DNA of 24,846 nucleotides from Ruminococcus sp. UBA5884 (lineage in GTDB: Bacteria; Bacillota; Clostridia; Oscillospirales; Ruminococcaceae). The stretch is from NCBI GenBank assembly GCA_002431975.1, contig DJFA01000097.1:1-24846 (forward strand). Direction: 5' to 3'. The translations under genes were made by a program, and so were the position numbers. Every line of letters begins with the position of its first letter. Positions within the stretch are counted from its first letter, which is position 1. The notes beneath the pieces are model-generated. The model saw nothing but the letters and a program-made list of their open reading frames with translations, was not told the DNA's origin and made no database searches. Of the stretch, positions 8,979 through 16,786 are shown piece after piece.

Positions 8979-10733
8979 TTGAAAATATCTGATATATTAT
9001 TTCCTGACAGTAAAATTGCTGATGCAGAAAAACTGTATTTTCATACAGATAATAAATGCATATGCGGTGACAATAATATCATTATGAAAAGAGGAGCAAT
9101 GCTTTCTCTTGACACATATTTCAACAGTATGCCTGTTTCACAGTATCTTGAATATACAGATATTACAGATATTTCTGTAAATGTGAAAACAAGAGGTCAT
9201 TTCAGGGCTGAAACAGTATTGCTGTCACAGGAGGGCGAGCAGATTTTAAAAAGTACTGAAATTTTTTCAGACGGAGAATCCGGAATTTTCAATGATACTG
9301 TAAATACAGAAAAATCAGCCGCAATACTGTTTGCAAGACTCACAGCTCTTGATGATAACTGCATATTTGAAGGCGGCTTCTATAAAACATCTGTATCAGG
9401 CAAAAATATCCGGATAGCCATAGCAGTATGCACATATAAACGTGAAGAATATATTATCCGCAATGCATTGAATTTCAGCCGCATTTTCGGAAATTCTGAT
9501 TCTGTATCATATTTTATAGCAGACAATGCCTGTACTCTTGAAAAAAATGATTTGCCTGAAAAGGATAATATACATCTTTTCCATAACCGCAATTTAGGCG
9601 GAAGCGGAGGATTTTCAAGAGGAATATATGAAATACTTCAAAGCGGTGAGGATTATACTCACATAATACTTACAGATGATGATATCAATATTGACTGGAG
9701 AGTACTTGAAAAATTAAGTTCATTTCTGTCACTTTTAAAACCTGAATTTTCAGAATTATGTGCAGGCGGAGGAATGTTTGACAGGGATTGTCAGTGTGTT
9801 CAGTATGAGGCGGGAGCTTTATGCAGAAACCGCAGTCTTGAAGGCATTGAAATGAATCTTGATATGTCTGACAGAAATAATATATTAAGGGCAATGTCAG
9901 CTGAAAAGCCTGATTACTGCGGCTGGTGGTGCTGTTGTATGCCGGTATCCATGATAAGAAAAAATGGTTTTCCGCTGCCGCTTTTTATAAAATTTGATGA
10001 TGTGGAATATGCACTGAGAGGAAAAATGAATTTTATAATGCCTGTCGGAATATGCGTATGGCATGAAAATTTTGAAAAGAAATATCAGCCTCTGCTTGAA
10101 TACTATATAACAAGAAACAGCCTTATAACATATTCACTTGAAAATGATACTCTGCCGCTTAAAACTATTATCAGGAATTTTATGTCAACAATAAGCGGAC
10201 TTGTATTTATGCAGCGTTATAAAACGGCTGATATTATAATAAAAGCTTATGAGGATTATCTTAAAGGAGCTGAATTTCTTGAAAACAATGATGAGGAAAA
10301 ATATCATAAAATTCTTGGTTCAGGAATGCCCCGTGAGATTTCTCTTGATGAAATATATAAAAAAGAAAAGAATATTGTATGTGGGAACGCTGAACAGTGT
10401 CATATAAGCCGTTTTAAGAAATATCTGACGCTTAACGGAATGTTTGTCAGCAAAAAGGAAATACCGCTGCTGAATATCCGTCAGTACCGTACGGAATTAT
10501 GCTATGGATATAAAAAAACTATTCAGTATAATCCAAAAAGCAATACAGGATATATAACTCAAAGAAGCTTTTTTAAAACTCTTGCATTGCTTATGCGGAC
10601 AATTGCAGTATCAGCTGAAATCGCATTTAAATACCATAAAGCAGAACAGTCATATAAAAATAACCTTAAAGAGCTGACCTCTGCTGATATGTGGAAAAAA
10701 CGGTTTGAAAAAAATGGAGGGGCAGTATGTTAG
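8979..10733 (+). CDS. GlfT2-like galactofuranosyltransferase, paralog 2
   Basis: Likely 584 aa from TTG 8979 (MKISDILFPD). An ATG at 8949 in frame would overlap glf by 29 bases and add ten residues absent from the paralog; GGGG at 8969-8972 could serve the TTG. The architecture equals paralog 1: a beta-sandwich with DTYFN, then a GT-A domain with AVCTYKREE, NLGGSGGF, D233-D235 (TDDDI), GWWCC, D340-D341 (KFDDVEYA) and H362 (VWHE). These are the metal, acceptor and His positions of mycobacterial GlfT2. The KFDD form and the GWW motif are slightly closer to GlfT2 than in paralog 1. Two related but clearly divergent transferases around glf suggest different acceptors or linkages, as with GlfT1/GlfT2 in mycobacteria. 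It overlaps the ABC ATPase gene by 7 bases. Confidence 0.9.
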   Translation: MKISDILFPDSKIADAEKLYFHTDNKCICGDNNIIMKRGAMLSLDTYFNSMPVSQYLEYTDITDISVNVKTRGHFRAETVLLSQEGEQILKSTEIFSDGESGIFNDTVNTEKSAAILFARLTALDDNCIFEGGFYKTSVSGKNIRIAIAVCTYKREEYIIRNALNFSRIFGNSDSVSYFIADNACTLEKNDLPEKDNIHLFHNRNLGGSGGFSRGIYEILQSGEDYTHIILTDDDINIDWRVLEKLSSFLSLLKPEFSELCAGGGMFDRDCQCVQYEAGALCRNRSLEGIEMNLDMSDRNNILRAMSAEKPDYCGWWCCCMPVSMIRKNGFPLPLFIKFDDVEYALRGKMNFIMPVGICVWHENFEKKYQPLLEYYITRNSLITYSLENDTLPLKTIIRNFMSTISGLVFMQRYKTADIIIKAYEDYLKGAEFLENNDEEKYHKILGSGMPREISLDEIYKKEKNIVCGNAEQCHISRFKKYLTLNGMFVSKKEIPLLNIRQYRTELCYGYKKTIQYNPKSNTGYITQRSFFKTLALLMRTIAVSAEIAFKYHKAEQSYKNNLKELTSADMWKKRFEKNGGAVC

Positions 10734-11473
10734 TTGAAGCAAATCATATATCTCTTGATTATCTTACCGGAGATTTTCAGAATATGGGACTTAAAGAAGC
10801 CTTTATCAAAAAAATCAAGGGCGAAAAAATAGAAAGTAAATTCAGAGCCCTGACAGATATATCATTTAATCTTGAAAGAGGAGATATGCTCGGAATAATC
10901 GGCGGAAACGGTGCAGGAAAATCAACTCTGCTTAAAGTTGTAACCGGAGTTTTAAGCCCTACAGAGGGGGATATTAAAGTAAACGGTGAAATATCATCAC
11001 TTATATCCCTCGGTACAGGCTTTGATGGAAGACTCAGTGTCAAGGAAAATATCTATCTCAGAGGCTCACTGCTCGGATATTCAAAACAGTTTATTGATGA
11101 AATGTATCCTGATATCATTGAATTTTCAGAGCTTAAAGAGTTTGAAACCAGACAGTTCAGTCATCTTTCAAGCGGTATGCGTTCAAGGCTTGCATTTTCG
11201 GTATCATGCCTTATAAAACCGGATATACTTATACTTGATGAAGTATTTGCAGTAGGTGATGCCTCATTCAGACAAAAGAGTGAAAAGAAAATGAATGAGA
11301 TAATAAAAGACGGTGCAGGAACTATTCTTGTATCGCATTCATTGCAGCAGATTGAAAGACTCTGCAACAAGGTTCTCTGGATTCACAAGGGGCATCAGAT
11401 AGCATTCGGCAGTTCAAAGGATATATGCAGGGTATATGCTGATTTCATGTCAGCAAGACCGCTGTACCGCTGA
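10727..11473 (+). CDS. ABC transporter ATP-binding protein, polysaccharide/teichoic acid export type
   Basis: This 248-aa protein starts at ATG 10727 behind GGAGGGG (10716-10722), inside the end of the previous gene. It shows Walker A GGNGAGKST (59-67), the SLGTGFDGRLSVKENI segment typical of the TagH/Wzt/RfbE subfamily, signature LSSGM (147-151), Walker B ILILDE (167-172) and H-loop H204. The N-terminal FRALTDISF arrangement also fits that subfamily. It would power export of the lipid-linked polymer across the membrane. It lacks the C-terminal carbohydrate-binding domain of long Wzt proteins and the extracellular tail of TagH, so it resembles the short galactan/O-antigen exporters. No membrane permease is encoded in this window; the partner must lie elsewhere, possibly upstream. 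Confidence 0.93.
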   Translation: MLVEANHISLDYLTGDFQNMGLKEAFIKKIKGEKIESKFRALTDISFNLERGDMLGIIGGNGAGKSTLLKVVTGVLSPTEGDIKVNGEISSLISLGTGFDGRLSVKENIYLRGSLLGYSKQFIDEMYPDIIEFSELKEFETRQFSHLSSGMRSRLAFSVSCLIKPDILILDEVFAVGDASFRQKSEKKMNEIIKDGAGTILVSHSLQQIERLCNKVLWIHKGHQIAFGSSKDICRVYADFMSARPLYR

Positions 11474-11488
11474 TATGGAGGTTTATGT

Positions 11489-13720
11489 ATGGGGAGAGTA
11501 AAATTAAGGCTTCATGGTTCTGAAATGCTGGCAAGTCTGAATCTGCATGAAAGCTATGACGTATATACGGATAGCTTATGGACATCACTTTTTACTATAG
11601 TGGGAAATGAAAAGGCAGAACCGGTAACAAATATTGATTATCTTATGATATCACAGAAATTTCTGCGTACGGATATACTCAAATCAGCTGAAAAGAATAT
11701 AAAAAGCGGCAAGGGCGATTATCTTGTGGTTGATATGCTCAATACCGCATATGCAAAAATGATAGAGATAAATAATCAGCTTTATACAATGAGTCCGGTA
11801 TTTTTAAAATCTCAGTATTTCAAAATAAACAAATCAAATGCCAGGTATCACGACTGTCTGTATATGGATTTCAATGAGATAAAACCATACTTTGACGCAT
11901 ATATAAATATGATAAAAAAATATTACAGCAGTGACAGGATAATACTTGTAAGAACCTGTTATCCTGAATATTATGTATACGGAAACCAGATAAGACCGTG
12001 GAATGTAAGCGGAAACAGACGTGAAAAAATAAATGATATGGTGAAGCTGCTTGAAAATTATTTTATAAAGGCACTTAATCCGTATGTTATAGGCTGTGTA
12101 AGATATTATTACGGAGGATTTGATGCTAAAAAAGGTCTTTTTGCCGCAAACTATGAGGAAGAATGCAAAAATGCCGTTAAACGCAGTATAAGATATATCA
12201 TAAATAAAAAACCAGCTTCAAAAGTCATCTATGGTTATCCTCTTATAAGAAAATATCAGAGATTCGGGAAATTCTATGACAGCATACTTTTCTTTCATGA
12301 GGAAAATTTGTTTATAAATCCTAAAAGTTTTACTGATAACCTTATACTCAAGCTCAACAGAAGGCTTATACTCAGATATGCCGAAAAATTTGCTGAAATA
12401 CGCAGAGATGAACCGAAATCCATTGATGAACTGCTTGAAAGGGAAAAACTGCCGATAGATTTGAGAACAGCTCTTTTGCTTATAAAAGCAGTTGAGAAAA
12501 AGAATTATCTTAATAAAATGCTTCCATATGAGAGAATTTTTACTGATAAGCTTAATATAAGAAATGATATCCTCGATGATGTAAGAATATATTTCAGCAA
12601 ATTTGATAATTTTGACACCAATTCAGTTACAATGAAAAATCTTCAGGAATATTTTGACCTTATGCGTCTTTTTATGTTTGAAAACTATAATGAGATATGC
12701 AGACTCGGATATGAAAAATATGAGATGAATAAAAATATCAGCACAGTAAAAAAATTCAGTCTTGCAAAACAGAATACAGTTTCTGAACCAAAAAAGGAAC
12801 ACAATTATTATGAAGCAGCAAGATATCTTATACTTAAACAGTCAGAAGATTTTACAGAGGCTGATTTCTGGGGAAGTGCATTCGGTTCTGAAATACTTGA
12901 TAAACTCGGCACATCTGTCAAGATAAACAGAAGATATATAGGAAGCAGTCCGCTTTTTGACTTTGAAGAACCTATCGCTCATCAGGAACAGTATCTTGAA
13001 GAAGTGCTGCAAAGTACCGATGACCCGTTTGTTGAACAGCTCGCTCATTCTCTCAGAAGAAATATTCACAGCGAACTTGAGGCAAATCATTCAGAATGGC
13101 TGATAGTTGACCTTATATCCCTGACAGGTGACTGCGTAAAGTATAAGGAAGATGAAGCCTGTATGAGAGCTCCTGTTTCTATGAGAAGAATGAAAACATT
13201 CCTTGAAGCAAAGCCGGAGGATTACCTTGTCTGTTATTCATGGGAACAGGACGAGGAGAAAATTAAAAATGATATGGACTTGTTTATATCATTTGCAAAA
13301 CGCATATACGGTGACCGTATAATCCTTATTTATGGTGATATAAAATCATATTACCTTGATGAAAACGGTATGCTTGCAAGATATCTTGACAGAACCCGTG
13401 AAAATATACTGAGTGCAAAGAAATTTCTTTTTAAATGGCAGAATTATTTTGCAGAACAGACAGATTGCTACTGTGTGGACAGTATACAGTATTATTTTGC
13501 AGACAGCAGTACTCTTTCAGTATCAAGACGCTATCATATGGAAAAAGAATACTATGATGATGCCTGCGGAAGAATAGAAAGAATACTTGAAGGTAATGCT
13601 GAAAAGCATGAAGTTACTGTAAAGCTTGCCGATATGGTGGAAAAGGTAAGGAAAGTTGTAAGAAACTGCAACGCTTCGCCGGCAGTACTTTCAGAAAATA
13701 TAAATTATCCTAAAAAATAG
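11489..13720 (+). CDS. Tandem DUF6270/SGNH-like protein
   Basis: This 743-aa protein starts at ATG 11489 behind GGAGG (11477-11481). It appears to contain two divergent copies of a DUF6270-like (SGNH-hydrolase-related) unit. Copy 1 (~1-265) has HGSEMLASLN, SLWTSL and DYLVVDML. Copy 2 (~455-710) has FWGSAFGSE (~460), YIGSSPLF and EWLIVDLI (~535). Both end in YxxDRIILxxxxxxxYY blocks (YSSDRIIL, YGDRIILI). A helical linker of about 190 residues joins them. DUF6270 genes occur in polysaccharide and teichoic-acid loci; an esterase or acyltransferase acting on the polymer is plausible but unproven. In both copies the family GSC-type block is altered, so catalysis is uncertain. There is no signal peptide or membrane helix. 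It lies between the export ATPase and the TagF-like gene with 13-15 base gaps, so it is an operon member. Confidence 0.65.
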   Translation: MGRVKLRLHGSEMLASLNLHESYDVYTDSLWTSLFTIVGNEKAEPVTNIDYLMISQKFLRTDILKSAEKNIKSGKGDYLVVDMLNTAYAKMIEINNQLYTMSPVFLKSQYFKINKSNARYHDCLYMDFNEIKPYFDAYINMIKKYYSSDRIILVRTCYPEYYVYGNQIRPWNVSGNRREKINDMVKLLENYFIKALNPYVIGCVRYYYGGFDAKKGLFAANYEEECKNAVKRSIRYIINKKPASKVIYGYPLIRKYQRFGKFYDSILFFHEENLFINPKSFTDNLILKLNRRLILRYAEKFAEIRRDEPKSIDELLEREKLPIDLRTALLLIKAVEKKNYLNKMLPYERIFTDKLNIRNDILDDVRIYFSKFDNFDTNSVTMKNLQEYFDLMRLFMFENYNEICRLGYEKYEMNKNISTVKKFSLAKQNTVSEPKKEHNYYEAARYLILKQSEDFTEADFWGSAFGSEILDKLGTSVKINRRYIGSSPLFDFEEPIAHQEQYLEEVLQSTDDPFVEQLAHSLRRNIHSELEANHSEWLIVDLISLTGDCVKYKEDEACMRAPVSMRRMKTFLEAKPEDYLVCYSWEQDEEKIKNDMDLFISFAKRIYGDRIILIYGDIKSYYLDENGMLARYLDRTRENILSAKKFLFKWQNYFAEQTDCYCVDSIQYYFADSSTLSVSRRYHMEKEYYDDACGRIERILEGNAEKHEVTVKLADMVEKVRKVVRNCNASPAVLSENINYPKK

Positions 13721-13733
13721 GGAGGATTGAATT

Positions 13734-16514
13734 TTGAAACAGAATTTTAAACCGGAATTTTCAATAATAACACCATTGTACAATACAGCAGATTATTTTA
13801 ATGAACTGTCTGAAAGCATGGAAAATCAGACTATCGGCTTTGAGGAAAATGTTCAGTGGATTCTGATAGATGACGGTTCAGAGGATAATACCGGAGCTTT
13901 ATGTGATGAATTTGAAAAGCGTTATCCCGACAATGTAACGGTTATTCATCAGGATAACAAAGGCAGTGCAAAAGCAAGAAATGCAGGTATTAAAATTTCA
14001 TGCGGAAAATATACAGGTTTTCTTGATGCAGATGATATGCTTGCAGAAGATGCACTGGAAAAAGTCGCTGAATTTTTTAAAGTTAATGCCGGAAATGTTG
14101 ATATTGCTGCAATTCCTATATATACATTTGAGGCAAAGGAAGCAAAGGGTTCATTGTCATATAAATTCGGCAAAAAAGACAGGATAATTCATCTTGTTCA
14201 GGATTATGACAAGATACAGACAAGTCTTGTATCAGTATTTGCAAAAACATTCCTTGTAAAGAAGCTTCAGTTTGAGGATAACAGTGTATTTTCTGATATA
14301 CCGTTTCTTATAAGGCTTATCCGCAGAAGAAACAATCTCGGAGTAGTTACGGATACTCAGTACAGAAAAAGAATCAGGATATCAAAAAATTCACAAAGAC
14401 AGATATTCAATATATCAAAACAGTATTATACTGAATTTCTTGAAAAATGCTGTCTTGGACTTTTAAATGAAACAATGGCTGAATGCGGATATATCCCTTA
14501 TTATGTTCAGTATACGGTTATGTATGAGATACAGTGGCGTATAAAGGAAAATGATTTTCCGCAGGAGCTTTTTACTGATGAGGAAAAGGACAGATTTTTT
14601 GATGTTCTTAAAGAAGTACTTTCATATATTGATGACAGGATAATACTTGAACAGAAAGTTATCCGTCAGCCGCATAAAACATTTGTGCTTTATATAAAGC
14701 ATGGCATACCGCCTATGAAGGATAACCGTTTTGAAAATATACTGCTTCATTATTATAATACAGTAATGTTTTCCGCAGCTGTATTTCCGGCAAATATCAA
14801 TTTTATAAAGATAAAGAAGAATATTTTAAGCCTTGAGGGAGTATGTTCGCTTCCTGTATCTCTTACAGATGATAAGACTGATATATATTTTAAAATCAAC
14901 GGAAATAAAGTAAATTCAATAAAATCAGAAAGAACAGTTGAACATTATTCTCTTGGAAGAAAATATATGCAGGGTTCATCATTCAGACTTGAATACGATT
15001 TGACAAGTTCAGATGAACCGGCAGAAATAAAAATATACAATACAATCTGCGGAAACGGAGTTCTGAAATCAGGACTCAATTTTGCAAGATTTTCACCGAT
15101 TTCAAGAGATTTTGCAAATGCATATTACTATTGTGACGGATATATCGTATATGCTGATAAATACAGGATAATTGCCGAAAAATGCAGCATGGAACAGCTT
15201 TCTGAAAGAGAAGAAATGCTTGAAAATGAAATGCTTGAAAAGGGTACTTTATATATTGAAACTCCTGAAAATGATTATGAATCAGAAGAACAGGAAACTG
15301 AAACAGATAAGATACCGTATATACCGGCAGAATGCAGAATGGCAGTCCGTATGCGTCACTGGTATTATTATCTTAAATCAAGAAAAAAACATCAGATATG
15401 GCTTTTGTCAGACCGGGTTGACCGTGCAGACGACAACGGCGAAGCTATGTTCAGATATCTGTGTGAAAATGCACCTGAAAATGTTGATGTTTATTTTGTT
15501 ATAGATAAAAACTGCGATGACTATAAAAGACTTGAACCTCTTGGAAATATCATTGCATCATGTTCAAGGAAACATCTTATGCTGCATCTGCTTGCTGACT
15601 ATATACTTTCATCTCAGGGAAATGAATGGGTTGAAAATCCGTTCGGCGACAGCAGGAAATATTTCAGGGATTTGTATCATCAGCCTAAATACATATGCCT
15701 CCAGCATGGAATAACAAAAGATGACCAGACAAGCTGGCTTAACCGTTTCAATAAGGATATATACGGGCTTATTGCAAGCTGTAAGCCTGAATATGATTCA
15801 TTCCTTGAATATCCGTATTATTATACTGAAAAGGAAATATGGCTTACAGGAATGCCAAGATATGATTTGCTTCACCATAATGAAAAGCGTTATATAACAA
15901 TAATGCCTACATGGCGTAAAACTCTTATGAGCAGAGTTATGGACGAGGAGCTTCATACTCCTATGTGGGTTATAAATGATGATTTTGAACAGAGTTCATA
16001 TTTCAGATTCTACAATGAACTTGTAAACAATGAAAAACTGCTTGAAAATGCCCGCAGATACGGCTATACAATATGTTTTATGCCGCATACGATGGTATTG
16101 CCGAAAATAGACCTTTTCACAAAAAATCCAGATGTCATATTCTTTGACCTGAATAAAAGCTGCCGTGAGGTATTTGCAGAAAGTGACCTTATGGTTACTG
16201 ACTATTCATCAGTTGCATTTGATTTTGCATATCTTGAAAAACCTGTTATTTACAGTCAGTTTGACAGGGAGGAATTTTTTGCAGGTCATTCATACAGTGA
16301 GGGATATTTTGATTATGAAAGGGACGGTTTCGGGGAAGTTGCATATAATGCAGAGGATACAGTTGAGCTTATCATTGAATATATGAAAAATGGCTGTAAG
16401 CTTAAACCGGAATATAAAAAGCGTTCAAATGAATTTTTTGCATTTCAGGATAAGAACTGCTGCCGCAGAATATGCGACAAAATAATTGAAAATGATGAAT
16501 TTTTCGGTAAATAA
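13734..16514 (+). CDS. GT2 glycosyltransferase fused to TagF-like CDP-glycerol/ribitol phosphotransferase
   Basis: This 926-aa protein starts at TTG 13734, with GGAGG at 13721-13725 and 8-base spacing. Residues ~5-220 are a GT2 domain (IITPLYN, IDDGSEDNT, LDADD near 97-101). Residues ~350-490 are a beta-rich linker of the kind found in TagF/TarS-like proteins. Residues ~540-920 are the CDP-glycerol:polyglycerophosphate transferase domain: LQHGITK with H658, TGMPRYD, MPTWR, MPH with H785 and TDYSSVAFDF (~822). The two histidines and their spacing parallel the catalytic pair of Staphylococcus TagF (H444/H584). It should add a glycosyl residue and glycerol- or ribitol-phosphate to the growing polymer at the cytosolic membrane face. 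No CDP-glycerol synthesis gene (tagD/tarI) is nearby. Glycerol versus ribitol cannot be decided. Confidence 0.92.
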   Translation: MKQNFKPEFSIITPLYNTADYFNELSESMENQTIGFEENVQWILIDDGSEDNTGALCDEFEKRYPDNVTVIHQDNKGSAKARNAGIKISCGKYTGFLDADDMLAEDALEKVAEFFKVNAGNVDIAAIPIYTFEAKEAKGSLSYKFGKKDRIIHLVQDYDKIQTSLVSVFAKTFLVKKLQFEDNSVFSDIPFLIRLIRRRNNLGVVTDTQYRKRIRISKNSQRQIFNISKQYYTEFLEKCCLGLLNETMAECGYIPYYVQYTVMYEIQWRIKENDFPQELFTDEEKDRFFDVLKEVLSYIDDRIILEQKVIRQPHKTFVLYIKHGIPPMKDNRFENILLHYYNTVMFSAAVFPANINFIKIKKNILSLEGVCSLPVSLTDDKTDIYFKINGNKVNSIKSERTVEHYSLGRKYMQGSSFRLEYDLTSSDEPAEIKIYNTICGNGVLKSGLNFARFSPISRDFANAYYYCDGYIVYADKYRIIAEKCSMEQLSEREEMLENEMLEKGTLYIETPENDYESEEQETETDKIPYIPAECRMAVRMRHWYYYLKSRKKHQIWLLSDRVDRADDNGEAMFRYLCENAPENVDVYFVIDKNCDDYKRLEPLGNIIASCSRKHLMLHLLADYILSSQGNEWVENPFGDSRKYFRDLYHQPKYICLQHGITKDDQTSWLNRFNKDIYGLIASCKPEYDSFLEYPYYYTEKEIWLTGMPRYDLLHHNEKRYITIMPTWRKTLMSRVMDEELHTPMWVINDDFEQSSYFRFYNELVNNEKLLENARRYGYTICFMPHTMVLPKIDLFTKNPDVIFFDLNKSCREVFAESDLMVTDYSSVAFDFAYLEKPVIYSQFDREEFFAGHSYSEGYFDYERDGFGEVAYNAEDTVELIIEYMKNGCKLKPEYKKRSNEFFAFQDKNCCRRICDKIIENDEFFGK

Positions 16515-16518
16515 TGTC

Positions 16519-16590
16519 AATTCGATAGTAGTGGCGACCATTGGTCGCCCGTTTTGTTGATTGTAAACCTGCGAAAAATAGTCATCGAAT
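16519..16590. repeat. MITE-like inverted-repeat element, copy 2 (shortened)
   Basis: The ends AATTCGAT (16519-16526) and ATCGAAT (16584-16590) are inverted repeats related to those of the copy at 7714. The internal palindrome GGCGACCATTGGTCGCC (16533-16549) is the reverse complement of the core of copy 1, so this copy is flipped. The second internal palindrome is missing. The palindrome is followed by CGTTTTGTT and lies just after the TagF-like stop codon, so it may serve as a weak terminator. Confidence 0.7.
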
Positions 16591-16786
16591 CAGCATCAAT
16601 TCAGCACTGTAATATAAAAAAGTCAAATATAATGAAAATTTAACCTCGATTTTACATAATTATTGTAATTCGCTGAATTAGCGTTAATTTTTTAACATTC
16701 ATTGTATTATCATTATTTAAATGATATAATTATCTTGTGCGTGTAAAGCATATGTAAAATTTAATAAGAATGTTAAGGAGAATTTT
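16591..16786 (+). promoter_or_regulatory. Promoter region of the Na/Pi cotransporter gene
   Basis: TTGTAT (16702-16707) and TATAAT (16725-16730) are 17 bases apart, giving a good promoter with a consensus -10. AAGGAG (16775-16780) is the ribosome site for ATG 16787. Upstream, TTAACC (16640-16645) and TTTACA (16651-16656) lie 11 bases apart, like the direct repeats bound by the Gram-positive phosphate regulator PhoP. Another TTAACA lies at 16692-16697, out of phase. The Pho-box reading is weak in such AT-rich DNA; the promoter is stronger. Confidence 0.65.

Noticed and set aside
10727..11473. Antibiotic-resistance or multidrug ABC ATPase
   Set aside because: The SLGTGFDGRLSVKENI segment and the gene context match the polysaccharide-export subfamily.
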